Source: Achromobacter sp. HZ34
GTDB lineage: Bacteria; Pseudomonadota; Gammaproteobacteria; Burkholderiales; Burkholderiaceae_B
Direction: 5' to 3'
Assembly (NCBI RefSeq): GCF_002209485.1
Contig: NZ_NJIX01000001.1
Span: 1,521,259 to 1,585,258 of the forward strand
DNA length: 64,000 nucleotides
Position numbers and translations under genes: made by a program. The notes under the pieces were generated by a model. The model searched no databases. It was not told the DNA's origin and saw nothing but the letters and a program-made list of their open reading frames with translations. Shown here one piece after another: positions 33,931 to 42,824 of the stretch (its first letter is position 1; each line of letters begins with the position of its first letter).

Positions 33931-34947
33931 TTGAACACCACATTCTTCAACCCGCACCTGGCGGCCAGACAACGTGTCCTTACGGCCGTGCTGGCAGGCA
34001 CGGCGCTACTGGCCGGCATGGTGCCCGGCCCTGCCGAAGCCGCGGACGCCCCCTATCCCAACCACCCCGTCACACTAGTGGTTCCCTACCCCGCCGGCGG
34101 CTCGGGTGACGTATTGGCCCGCATCCTGGCCGACGGCCTGGGCAGCCGCTACAAGCGGGCCGTCGTCGTCGAGAACCGCAGCGGCGTAGGTGGTCACATC
34201 GGCGCTGAATATGCCCTGCGCCAGCCACACGATGGCTACACGCTGATATTGGCGACCATCGCGCACAATAGTGCCTACGCCATGTATGGCAAGCTTCACT
34301 ACAACCCACCCAAGGACTTGGTACCCGTCGCCCTGTTCGCGGAGTCCCCGAATGTACTGATGGTGCCTGCCACCTCGCCATACAAGTCCGTGCAGGACAT
34401 CCTGGCCGCCGCCCGCGCACACCCTGGCAAACTGAACTACGCATCAGCTGGCGTGGGCTCGGGCACGCACATGGCAGCCGAACTCTTCAAGTATTTGGCG
34501 AAGGTCGACATCACGGGCATCCCGTTCCGGGGTGGCGCACCGGCCATGACCGCCTTGATGAGCGGCGACGTGGATCTGGACTTCGAGACCGGTGCCACCG
34601 CCAACCAGGCCATCGCTTCGGGCAAAGTGCGCGCCTTGGCCGTGACCAGTGCCCAGCCATCCCCTTCCTTTCCTGGCTTGCCCACGGTCGCAGCCAATGG
34701 CGTACCGGACTATTCGATGACGCTCTCCTACACGATCTCGGTCGCCAATGGCGTGCCGCAACAGATCATCGACAAACTGAATGCCGACATCAACGACATT
34801 GTCAAGTCTCCGGAATACGCCAAGCGACTGAACGCCGCCGGCATGGAGGCGGTTGTCTCCACGCCGGCCTCGGCCCGTGAACGTAACGAGCGCGAGGCGG
34901 TGGAATGGACCAAGGTCATCCAGGCAGCGCACATCCAACTCGATTGA
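33931..34947 (+). CDS. Bug-type solute-binding protein of ALDH/ThDP operon
   Basis: 338 residues from a TTG start chosen since AGGAGA lies seven bases upstream (33918-33923); an in-frame ATG at 33901 has no such signal. The secretion signal is hydrophobic around residues 16-32 and ends near EAADA. The receptor core follows: VTLVVPYPAGGSGDV, VENRSGVGGHIGAEYA, GIPFRGGAP. The ligand is unknown; the downstream 2-oxo-acid/aldehyde enzymes suggest an aromatic or branched keto acid or its precursor. Confidence 0.91.
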   Translation: MNTTFFNPHLAARQRVLTAVLAGTALLAGMVPGPAEAADAPYPNHPVTLVVPYPAGGSGDVLARILADGLGSRYKRAVVVENRSGVGGHIGAEYALRQPHDGYTLILATIAHNSAYAMYGKLHYNPPKDLVPVALFAESPNVLMVPATSPYKSVQDILAAARAHPGKLNYASAGVGSGTHMAAELFKYLAKVDITGIPFRGGAPAMTALMSGDVDLDFETGATANQAIASGKVRALAVTSAQPSPSFPGLPTVAANGVPDYSMTLSYTISVANGVPQQIIDKLNADINDIVKSPEYAKRLNAAGMEAVVSTPASARERNEREAVEWTKVIQAAHIQLD

Positions 34948-35038
34948 CGCGCGTTCATGCGCGCCGCCCTTCGGCGAGCACGAACGACCTTTGAACCGCC
35001 GCGCTGACGCAACCGCTACACCAGGATTGATAACCATC

Positions 35039-36472
35039 ATGGATGCACAACAAAAGCTCGGAAATTGTCAGTTGCTGATCGACGGCCAGTGGGTCGATGG
35101 CGACAGGCAACTCCCTGTTCTCAACAAATACACCCAGGCTACGTGCGCCACTTACCACCTGCCCACCCAGGCTCAGGTAAATGCCGCCGTCGCCAGCGCC
35201 CAGGCAGCCTTCCAGGGGCAGACACTGACACCGTATGACCGCGGCGTAATTCTGGACCGAGCCGCAGCTATTTTGCACCGCCGTACCGAGGATCTTATCC
35301 AGGCCTTGATCGAGGAAGTGGGATTCACCCGATCCGACGCCCAGGGGGAAATCAGCCGCTGCATTCAGACCTTCCGCCTGTCAGCCGAGGAAGCACGCAA
35401 TTTGACAGGGGAGATGGTGCCCGTTGCTGGCGCGCCCGCGCAGGCGGGGCGCCTGGGATTCACGCTGCGCGTCCCCTTGGGCGTAGTGTGCGCCATCACG
35501 CCGTTCAATGCCCCCTTGAACACCGTCGCCCACAAGGTGGCGCCGGGCTTGGCCGCGGGCAACGCAGTGGTACTCAAGCCCTCTGCTCATACCCCCACGG
35601 CAGCCGTCATCATGGCTAAAGCCCTGATCGAAGCGGGCCTGCCCTCTGGATTGCTTGCCGTCCTGCATGGCGGTGCCGAGGTGGCCCAATGGTTGCTCGA
35701 AAACCAGGACATCCATTTCTACGCCTTTACTGGCAGCACCGAGGTCGGTCGCCATATCCAGCGAAGCGCGGGGCTGCGGCGCACCCAGATGGAGCTGGGC
35801 AGCATCGCTTTCACCATCCTCGCTGAAGATGCCGATCTCGACCGTGCACTGCCGAAGGTAATCAATGCAGCCTACCGCAAAGCGGGTCAGGTATGCACCT
35901 CGGTGCAGCTACTGCTGGTACATCGCAGCATTCAACGCCAGGTTGAAGAACGCCTGGCGGCCGCGGTCAGCACCCTGCGGTACGGCGATCCCGCCCACGC
36001 CGATACCATTGTCGGCCCCGTCATCAGCGAGGGCGCGGCCGAGCGTATTGATGCCTGGATCCAGGAAGCGGTCAGCCGCGGTGCTCGCCTGCTCGCGGGC
36101 GGACGGCGGCAGGGCGCTGTCGTGCCCCCGACACTGCTGACAGATCTGAGTTCGGACATGTGCCTGTCGTGCCGGGAAGTATTCGGCCCGGTCATGTCCA
36201 TCGAGCCCTTCGACACGCTCGACGGCGCAATTTCCCGTGTCAATGCCACGCCGTTCGGCCTTGCCACGGGCCTGTTCACCAACCGTATCGACCAGGCGCT
36301 GGATGCTGCCCGCCGCCTGCAGGTGGGTGGCGTACATATCAACGAGACCTCCAGTTCACGCGTTGACGTAATGCCCTACGGGGGTTCGAAGGCCAGCGGA
36401 TTCGGCCGCGAAGGCCCGCACTACGCCGTGCGCGAAATGAGCGAAGAGCGCATGGTCACCGTCGTCGCCTGA
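35039..36472 (+). CDS. NAD(P)-dependent aldehyde dehydrogenase
   Basis: A 477-residue ALDH-superfamily enzyme with all catalytic residues: Asn157 (TPFNAPLN), Lys180 (LKPSA), Glu252 (MELGS) and nucleophile Cys286 (GQVCTS). It resembles the benzaldehyde/vanillin or lactaldehyde type. It oxidises an aldehyde to an acid in the cytoplasm. Since the next gene encodes a ThDP-dependent enzyme, it may oxidise the aldehyde made by 2-oxo-acid decarboxylation. The ATG at 35039 gives the normal ALDH N-terminus; upstream codons belong to another frame of the Bug gene. Confidence 0.94.
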   Translation: MDAQQKLGNCQLLIDGQWVDGDRQLPVLNKYTQATCATYHLPTQAQVNAAVASAQAAFQGQTLTPYDRGVILDRAAAILHRRTEDLIQALIEEVGFTRSDAQGEISRCIQTFRLSAEEARNLTGEMVPVAGAPAQAGRLGFTLRVPLGVVCAITPFNAPLNTVAHKVAPGLAAGNAVVLKPSAHTPTAAVIMAKALIEAGLPSGLLAVLHGGAEVAQWLLENQDIHFYAFTGSTEVGRHIQRSAGLRRTQMELGSIAFTILAEDADLDRALPKVINAAYRKAGQVCTSVQLLLVHRSIQRQVEERLAAAVSTLRYGDPAHADTIVGPVISEGAAERIDAWIQEAVSRGARLLAGGRRQGAVVPPTLLTDLSSDMCLSCREVFGPVMSIEPFDTLDGAISRVNATPFGLATGLFTNRIDQALDAARRLQVGGVHINETSSSRVDVMPYGGSKASGFGREGPHYAVREMSEERMVTVVA

Positions 36473-36529
36473 AGCGGCGCGGCGCCATAGACCAGCGCGG
36501 ATCACAGTCATACCAATCAGGAGAAAGAT

Positions 36530-38311
36530 GTGTCCAAGAGCATGAAAGGCGGTGAGCTCATTGCCGAGTATCTCGTCCAGGAAAAAGTTCCCTATGTCTT
36601 CGGCATCTGCGGACATGGCAATGTGGGCATCCTCGATGCTTTGCATGACGTGAAGGATAAGGTGAAACTGATTTCACCCCGACATGAGCAGTGCGCCGGC
36701 CATATGGCCGACGCTTATTACCGGGTAAAGCATCGGCCTGTCGCCACGTTGACCTCGACCGGACCCGGCTCGGCCAATATGGTGATGTCGTTGGCGACAG
36801 CGCTGGCGGATTCGTCGGCCTTCATGGCCATTACCGCCAATGTGCCAACCTCGCAGCACAATCGCGCCCCCTTCCAGGAACTGTATGCGCACAACCAGGC
36901 GGACTTCGCTTCCGTGCTGCGCCCGGTCGTCAAGCGGTCGTTCCAACCCACGCGCGTGGACATGTTGCCGCTCGCTTTGCGTCAGGCGATGGACACGATG
37001 GTCAGCGGCCGTCCCGGTCCGGTGAACCTGGACATTCCCTACAACGTATTCCAGGAAGAAGCGGAGATTGAACTACCTCCCGCTTCCATACTGGACCAGC
37101 GCCCTCGCCCGGGTGCATCCGAGGCCGACATCAAGGCGGTGCTGGACCTGTTGGCCAAAGCGCGCAAGCCTGTATTTTTCATTGGCCATGGCGCAACGCT
37201 TGCCGAAGCCGGCCCCGAACTGACCGAAGTCTCGCAGCGTCTCGGCCTGCCGGTGATCACGTCACCCAACGGCATGGGTTGCGTGCCCATGCAGGACCCG
37301 CTGGCCTTGGGTTTCATCGGCCGCAATGGCGCTTATCCAGCCAACCAGGCCGGGCGCCACGCCGACCTGGTCATCACGGTGGGCACTCGCTTCGACGACC
37401 GATCGTCTTCCACGTGGACGCCAGGATATTCCTGGAATTTTCCAAAGACGCTCCTGGTGCACGTAGACATCGATCCCAACGAGCTTGGCCGCAACTATCC
37501 GCCCACGTTGGGGATCGTCGCCGACGCCAAGGTCTTCATGCAGCAACTGCTGAACGGAATCGAGCAGCACAAGGACATCGAACGCGCTCACTACGGCGCC
37601 TGGCGCGAGGAAGTAGCCGGGTGGCAGGCAGAGTGGGAGGCACACGTCGGCCCCAACTTCGAGGATTCCACCAGTCCCTTGCGGCCGGAGTTCGTTGTGC
37701 GCGCGGCGCAGGACATGCTGCCCGACGACGTCATCCTTGCTCTGGACTCCGGTGTCCACCATAACTGGTTCATGCAGTTCTGGAAGGCCAGGCGGCCCCA
37801 GAGCATGCTCAATAGCTGGGGCTATTCTTCCATGGGATTCGGCGTGTGCGGGGCGCTCGGCGCACAGCTCGCGGCGCCGGATCGCCCCGTCGTGGCGGTG
37901 GTCGGCGACGGCGGTTTCACCATGACTCCCTATGTGCTGTGCACGGCGGTCGAATACAACCTGCCGGTGGTCTGGATCATTTGGAACAACTTCGCGTGGG
38001 GTGCGATCCGCGACCTCCAGTATGGCTTGTTCGATGGCCGCGAAATCGGCACGGCCTTCTACAATGGACAAACAGGCCAGCCCTACAACCCGGACTTCGC
38101 GGCCTGGGCACGTGCTTGCGGCGCCGACGGCATGACGGTGAAGCGCCCTCAAGACCTGCGTGGCGCGATCGAACAGGCGCTGCGCAATCGCCGTCCGTGC
38201 GTGATCGATGTGCACGTGGACGCCAACATACGTCCTCCTTCCACCGGTACCTGGCAATTGCCGCCGCTGAAGCGCCCCGAGCCCGCCTTCGGCAAGCCCT
38301 ATATCGCCTGA
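36530..38311 (+). CDS. thiamine-diphosphate-dependent enzyme (acetolactate synthase/decarboxylase family)
   Basis: 593 residues with the three-domain ThDP layout: the pyrimidine domain with activating Glu53 (PRHEQCAGHMADAY), a central domain, and the pyrophosphate domain with GDGGF at 459-463 and the closing NN at 486-487. It lacks the extra regulatory features of true acetolactate synthase operons (no small subunit). With an adjacent aldehyde dehydrogenase, a 2-oxo-acid decarboxylase or carboligase role is likely. The start is GTG at 36530, preceded by AGGAG; ATG at 36545 is an alternative. Confidence 0.9.
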   Translation: MSKSMKGGELIAEYLVQEKVPYVFGICGHGNVGILDALHDVKDKVKLISPRHEQCAGHMADAYYRVKHRPVATLTSTGPGSANMVMSLATALADSSAFMAITANVPTSQHNRAPFQELYAHNQADFASVLRPVVKRSFQPTRVDMLPLALRQAMDTMVSGRPGPVNLDIPYNVFQEEAEIELPPASILDQRPRPGASEADIKAVLDLLAKARKPVFFIGHGATLAEAGPELTEVSQRLGLPVITSPNGMGCVPMQDPLALGFIGRNGAYPANQAGRHADLVITVGTRFDDRSSSTWTPGYSWNFPKTLLVHVDIDPNELGRNYPPTLGIVADAKVFMQQLLNGIEQHKDIERAHYGAWREEVAGWQAEWEAHVGPNFEDSTSPLRPEFVVRAAQDMLPDDVILALDSGVHHNWFMQFWKARRPQSMLNSWGYSSMGFGVCGALGAQLAAPDRPVVAVVGDGGFTMTPYVLCTAVEYNLPVVWIIWNNFAWGAIRDLQYGLFDGREIGTAFYNGQTGQPYNPDFAAWARACGADGMTVKRPQDLRGAIEQALRNRRPCVIDVHVDANIRPPSTGTWQLPPLKRPEPAFGKPYIA

Positions 38312-38327
38312 AGCAGCTGGAGGACCG

Positions 38328-39248
38328 ATGAAAATAGCCGTGTTCACCAAGAATCGTACGAATCCGGCGTACCACGGCGCGCGCGTAGGCGCCGAGCGCG
38401 CCGCGCGCCAGTTTGGCGCGGAAATCGTGCATTTTGTCCCGGAGACGCCGGATGACGCGGCTCAACAGATCGCGCTGGTGGACGAGGCACTGGCGCTCGC
38501 GCCGGACGCCATCGTCATGTCCCCGGTGCATCCCTGCAAGGTGGACGGCGCGTTGCGGCGCATCCAGGCGGCCGGCATCCCGCTCTTCAGCCTGGTCAGC
38601 CCGGTCACGGCGGTGCCGACCATTACTTTTGTCAATGCGGACGACTATGCCTTGGGCGCCGCGATTGCCGGCTATCTATTCGATCGGCTCGGTGGCAAGG
38701 GAGCGGTGCTCGTCATCGGCGGCCACGTCGACTCCTCGACCAGCACGGAGCGCCTGCGCGGTTTCGCCGACATTGCACAACGCTATCCATCCATTGCCTT
38801 GCTCGAAACCTTGGTCGGTGACTACTCCAGGACCACGGCGCGTAGCCGCATGGAACAATGGCTGAAGACAAATCCCGACCAAGCTTGCGAAGCGTGCCTG
38901 GTCGCAAACGACGCCATGGCCTTGGGCGTAATCGAGGCGCTGGCGGCATCGGGCCGCAGCGCGGCTGTCGTCGGTGTCAATGCCATTCCGCAGGCGATCG
39001 TCGCCATTGAGCAGCAGATCCTGCTTGCGACGGCCGATTACAACGCCATGGTCATGGGTTACCTGGCCACCGAATGTGCGGCGCGGCATCTGCTCGGTGA
39101 ATCCATGCCGCCGCGCATTATTTTGCCAGTGGAGATTGTGGACGCACACAACTGCAAGCTCTGGGACCTGCCTTATGAGAACAGGCCCGTTATTACCTAT
39201 GACGATCTGCCGGCTTCATCACGGGTTGAAGGCGTGCGCGGCACGTAG
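38328..39248 (+). CDS. periplasmic-binding-protein-like (sugar-binding) domain protein without signal peptide
   Basis: 306 residues of type I periplasmic-binding fold, as in ribose/xylose-binding proteins: MKIAVFTKNRTNPAYHGARVG..., APDAIVMSPV, NADDYALGAAIAGYL, LVANDAMALGVIEAL. The first strand of the mature fold begins at residue 1, so there is no signal peptide, and no ABC permease or ATPase gene is near. It follows the ThDP gene by 16 bases as last gene of the operon. A cytoplasmic ligand sensor or a mis-targeted relic are both possible; the start could not be moved upstream to gain a signal. Confidence 0.82.
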   Translation: MKIAVFTKNRTNPAYHGARVGAERAARQFGAEIVHFVPETPDDAAQQIALVDEALALAPDAIVMSPVHPCKVDGALRRIQAAGIPLFSLVSPVTAVPTITFVNADDYALGAAIAGYLFDRLGGKGAVLVIGGHVDSSTSTERLRGFADIAQRYPSIALLETLVGDYSRTTARSRMEQWLKTNPDQACEACLVANDAMALGVIEALAASGRSAAVVGVNAIPQAIVAIEQQILLATADYNAMVMGYLATECAARHLLGESMPPRIILPVEIVDAHNCKLWDLPYENRPVITYDDLPASSRVEGVRGT

Positions 39249-39280
39249 ACCCTGCACTCCTGAAGTACCGCGGCAAGTGA

Positions 39281-40156
39281 TCAGTCGTACCAGTACAGGC
39301 GCTCGGGATTGCCGACCAGGATCCGTTCCAGCACGGCGGGATCGTCCGAGTACAGCGGTAGCAGGTCGACCAGCTTGCCGTCATCGGGCACTTCCCGCAC
39401 ATTGGGATGAGGCCAGTCGGTGCCCCAGACGATACGATCCTGGGCCACTTCCAGCATGCGGCGCACGAAGGGCACCGCGTCCGCGTAAGGGATCTCCTGT
39501 TGCGACAGGGCCGCGGAGATGCGTTCGGGCCCACTGATCTTCAACCACGCGCGAGGATGGCGCAGAAGGTCCAGCAGTTCGCGCAGCGGCGCCTGGTCCA
39601 GGCCGTCGGCAACCATGGTGCGCCCCATGTGATCGATGACGAATGGCACCGGCAACGAGTTGAGCAAGCCGCGCACGGTGCCCAGATGCACGGCGTTGAT
39701 GTGCAACTGCACGTGCCAGCCCAGCGGAGCGATGCGTTCGGCCACCTTGCGCACCTTGTCCGGATCCGCGGACTGGCCCAGATGCGGCATGAAGTTGTAG
39801 CGCACGCCCCGCACACCCTGGGCATGCAGCGCGTTCAAGGTCTCCAGCGATACGTCGTCATCGACCAGGGCCACGCCACGATAGCGTTGCGGCGCGCGGG
39901 CGATGGCGTCCAGCATGGCGCGGTTGTCGGTGCCATGCACCGTGGCCTGTACCAGCACGGCACGGTCGATGCCGAGCAGGCGGTACAAGGCTTCCAGCTG
40001 CTCGATGGGTGCGTCCGGGGGATCGTAGGTGCGCGCCGGATCCAGCGGGAATTTCGCCGCGGGGCCATACACATGCACATGCGTGTCGCAGGCATTGCGC
40101 GGCAGGACGAAGGTGGGTTTGCTGGGATCGGGATGCGGCGGCGGCACGGGCTTCAT
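39281..40156 (-). CDS. amidohydrolase, LigI-like (2-pyrone-4,6-dicarboxylate hydrolase family)
   Basis: A 291-residue TIM-barrel hydrolase closely similar in layout to the protein at 9457-10320: CDTHVHVYGP with His26 and His28, VIDHMGR, VRYNFMPHLG, GTDWPHPN with Asp247 and NPERLYWYD. LigI opens the PDC lactone to 4-oxalomesaconate, and the next operon (41682 onward) encodes a tautomerase and a hydratase for exactly that compound, so this copy is the better LigI candidate. It is on the strand opposite to that operon and is probably transcribed alone. Confidence 0.88.
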   Translation of the reverse strand: MKPVPPPHPDPSKPTFVLPRNACDTHVHVYGPAAKFPLDPARTYDPPDAPIEQLEALYRLLGIDRAVLVQATVHGTDNRAMLDAIARAPQRYRGVALVDDDVSLETLNALHAQGVRGVRYNFMPHLGQSADPDKVRKVAERIAPLGWHVQLHINAVHLGTVRGLLNSLPVPFVIDHMGRTMVADGLDQAPLRELLDLLRHPRAWLKISGPERISAALSQQEIPYADAVPFVRRMLEVAQDRIVWGTDWPHPNVREVPDDGKLVDLLPLYSDDPAVLERILVGNPERLYWYD

Positions 40157-40250
40157 GGCGTCTCGTTCTATTTTTGGATACAGGCCACGAGTATCGCCGC
40201 TGGGGACTCATGCGGGGTTGCCTAGCTGCGCCAGCGCCGCTCTATTTTGC

Positions 40251-41588
40251 TTATGAGTTCGCCACCCGTGTCGGCGCCCCGCCCCGTCCGGGCTTGCGGG
40301 CATCCATGGCAACCGCCAGCCGCTTGACCTCGTCCAGCAAGGCCTGCGCGCCCGGCTGCAACTGCGCCCCCGTGCGCAAGGTGACGCCGATGTGCCGCTG
40401 CATGCCATCGAGCGAAAACTTCAGCGCGGCCAGGCCGCCCGCTTCGAATTCGTAGTAAAGCTGATGCACCGACAACGCGGTCAGCATGTCCGAATGCAGC
40501 AGCAGTCCGCGCAGCAAGGCCAGGTCCGCGGTCTCGACGGAGGGCACCAGCGCCGCCCCGCCCTTGCTGACGAAAAACGCGTTGAGCTGGTCCCGCAAGG
40601 GCGTGGACGCACGCGACAGCACCCACGGATAGGCCCGCAGGTCGGCCAAGGTGACGGACCGCTTGCGCGCCAGCGGATGTCCAGCGCGGGCGATCAGCAC
40701 GATGTCCTCGTGCAGCAGCACTTCCGTCGTCAGCGCGGAATCCTGCAAAGGACGCAGCGCGCCCACGATGAAATCCACGTCCGCGCTCAACAATCCCGCG
40801 CACAGATCGCCATAAGGGCTTTCCAGCGTGCGGATGCGCAGCTTCGGATGACGCGCCAGCACGCCGGCGATCGCCGCCGGCAGCACCATGGTGCGTATCA
40901 ATGGCAGCGCACCGACCGTGACGATGCCCTCCAGCACGCCTTGCAGCGCGGCCACATCGGCCTGGATATTGCGCAATTCGGCCAGCACCCGCTTGAAGTG
41001 CACGACCCAGCGCTCGCCCACCGCCGTCGGTAGCATGCCGCGCGGCGTACGCTGGAACAGGGGCTGGCCCAGCGTTTCTTCCAGCCCCGAAATGGACGCG
41101 CTGATGGCCGGCTGGGTCACGCCGGAAAGATGTGCCACCGTCGACATGTGATGTACGTCGGCCAGCAGGGCGGCGTGCATCAGGCGGCGTGTATGGAACA
41201 ACGAAGCGACAGCGCCGACCGTCCCCAGACCCCCGCCCAAGCCTGCCCCCGCTGCGCCGCGCGCCCGCCGCAAGGCCTGCGCTTCATCGTGCACCGCAGC
41301 AAGCTCAGCGGCGATGTGGGCAGCGCGCACGCGCACCGCATCGCCGGCCGCCGTCAGCAACATGCCCGTGCCCTTGCGTTCGAACAGCCTGACGCCCAGG
41401 CTTTCCTCGAAGCGGCAGACCGCCCGCGTCACGGCTGACGACGCACGAAACAAGGCTTCCGCCGTGCTACGCACGCCGCCAGTGGCGGCCACCGTATTGA
41501 AGACGTGCAAGTGATGCAGGCTGAGACGCCCCGCGGGGTCGTCGTGCGCGCCGGGACGTTGTTCCACCTGGGAGTGAGCAGAGGCCAT
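40251..41588 (-). CDS. LysR family regulator with two HTH domains
   Basis: 445 residues. Two LysR-type winged helices occur in series: residues 24-82 (LHHLHVFNTVAATGGVRSTAEAL...) and about 138-192 (MHAALLADVHHMSTVAHLSGVTQPAIS...). A Gly/Ala-rich linker (about 110-126) separates them, and a single effector domain follows at about 213-430. The usual LysR length is about 300, so the extra N-terminal HTH is an addition. The start at 41588 is preferred; ATG 41594 is equally possible. It is divergent from the GalD-like operon, the likely target. Confidence 0.9.
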   Translation of the reverse strand: MASAHSQVEQRPGAHDDPAGRLSLHHLHVFNTVAATGGVRSTAEALFRASSAVTRAVCRFEESLGVRLFERKGTGMLLTAAGDAVRVRAAHIAAELAAVHDEAQALRRARGAAGAGLGGGLGTVGAVASLFHTRRLMHAALLADVHHMSTVAHLSGVTQPAISASISGLEETLGQPLFQRTPRGMLPTAVGERWVVHFKRVLAELRNIQADVAALQGVLEGIVTVGALPLIRTMVLPAAIAGVLARHPKLRIRTLESPYGDLCAGLLSADVDFIVGALRPLQDSALTTEVLLHEDIVLIARAGHPLARKRSVTLADLRAYPWVLSRASTPLRDQLNAFFVSKGGAALVPSVETADLALLRGLLLHSDMLTALSVHQLYYEFEAGGLAALKFSLDGMQRHIGVTLRTGAQLQPGAQALLDEVKRLAVAMDARKPGRGGAPTRVANS

Positions 41589-41606
41589 AAACATATTAGA
41601 ACGCCC

Positions 41607-41659
41607 TACTGCATACAAGGCAACCCGGTCGACGCGCCATAGAACCATACTGCGTGCAA
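41607..41659. promoter_or_regulatory. pair of direct repeats, candidate regulator sites
   Basis: TACTGCATACAA (41607-41618) and TACTGCGTGCAA (41648-41659), 10 of 12 bases identical and 41 bases apart (about four helical turns), in the 93-base region between the double-HTH LysR gene and the GalD-like gene. Confidence 0.5.
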
Positions 41660-41681
41660 ACATAGAACGAGATCGGAGACC

Positions 41682-42824
41682 ATGAGCACCATTGCACTAA
41701 GCCAAAGGCAGCAGGCCGTGCCCTGCATGCTGATGCGAGGCGGCACCTCGCGCGGACCGTTTTTCAAGGCCGAGGACCTGCCGGCCGACCTGGCCGCCCG
41801 CGACGCCCTTCTGCTCGCGGCCATGGGTTCGCCCGACGCGCGGCAGATCGACGGCCTGGGCGGCGCCCACCCGCTTACCAGCAAGGTGGGCATCGTGCGC
41901 CCCGGCAGCACGCCTGGCGTGGACCTGGAGTTCCTGTTCGCCCAGGTGTCGGTGGCCCAGGCCAAGGTCGACACCACTCCCAACTGCGGCAATATGCTGG
42001 CCGCCGCCGTTCCCTTCGCACTGGAAACCGGCATGCTGACGGCCCACGGCGAGCACAGCACCTTTCGCGTGCTGACGCTGAACACCGGCATGCAATGCGA
42101 TATCACCGTGCAGACTCCCGATGGCGGCGTGCGCTATGACGGCGACGCCCGCATCGACGGCGTGCCCGGCACCGCCGCCCCCATCTACATCAACTTCCTC
42201 GATACGGCGGGCTCGGTGTGCAGCGGCCTGCTGCCCACGGGCCGGGCCCTGGACCGGATCGACGTTGAGGGCCTGCCAGGCCCGGGCCTGGACGTCACCT
42301 GTATCGACAATGGCATGCCCATGGTGCTGATGCGCGCCGCCGACCTGGATCGTACCGGCTACGAGACTGTCGCCGAGCTGAACGCCGACACCGAACTCAA
42401 GCGCCGCCTGGAAGACATCCGCCTCAAGGCCGCGCGTCTCATGGGGCTGGGCGACGTCAGCGAAAAACCCTATCCGAAGATGTGCCTGATCGCCCCGCCG
42501 CGAGCAGGCGGTTCGGTGGCCACGCGTTGCTTCATCCCCCATGTCTGCCATGACGCCATCGGCGTGCTGGCCGCGGTGACGGTCGCCACCGCGTGCGTGC
42601 TGGAGGAATCCGTCGCGGCGGGCGTTGCCAGCCTGGCGCCCGGCCTGCGCCCCCAGGTGTCGGTGGAGCATCCGTCGGGCGAGTTCAGTGTCGGCCTGGA
42701 ACTGGACCCCGGCAACCCGCAGAACGTCCTGCGGGCGGCGCTGTTGCGCACGGCTCGCCTGATCATGCGCGGTGACGTCCAACTGCCCGCAGCAACAACG
42801 ACCAAAGTCTCGGAGAACCAATGA
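41682..42824 (+). CDS. galD: 4-oxalomesaconate tautomerase (GalD-like, PrpF family)
   Basis: A 380-residue PrpF-family isomerase of diaminopimelate-epimerase-like fold. Landmarks: PCMLMRGGTSRGPFF near the N-terminus, IDGLGGAHPLTSKVGIV, TTPNCGNMLAA (catalytic Cys region) and VEHPSGEF near the end. GalD interconverts the keto and enol forms of 4-oxalomesaconate in gallate/protocatechuate 4,5-cleavage. The next gene overlaps the stop by four bases and encodes the matching hydratase, which supports GalD over the 2-methylaconitate isomerase PrpF. Confidence 0.88.
   Translation: MSTIALSQRQQAVPCMLMRGGTSRGPFFKAEDLPADLAARDALLLAAMGSPDARQIDGLGGAHPLTSKVGIVRPGSTPGVDLEFLFAQVSVAQAKVDTTPNCGNMLAAAVPFALETGMLTAHGEHSTFRVLTLNTGMQCDITVQTPDGGVRYDGDARIDGVPGTAAPIYINFLDTAGSVCSGLLPTGRALDRIDVEGLPGPGLDVTCIDNGMPMVLMRAADLDRTGYETVAELNADTELKRRLEDIRLKAARLMGLGDVSEKPYPKMCLIAPPRAGGSVATRCFIPHVCHDAIGVLAAVTVATACVLEESVAAGVASLAPGLRPQVSVEHPSGEFSVGLELDPGNPQNVLRAALLRTARLIMRGDVQLPAATTTKVSENQ

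Noticed and set aside
36530..38311. Biosynthetic acetolactate synthase large subunit (IlvB)
   Set aside because: No small subunit or ilvC nearby; the operon has a Bug receptor and aldehyde dehydrogenase, so catabolic use is more likely.
41682..42824. 2-methylaconitate isomerase PrpF assignment
   Set aside because: The overlapping neighbour is a LigJ/GalB-type hydratase, not a propionate-pathway gene; GalD fits better.
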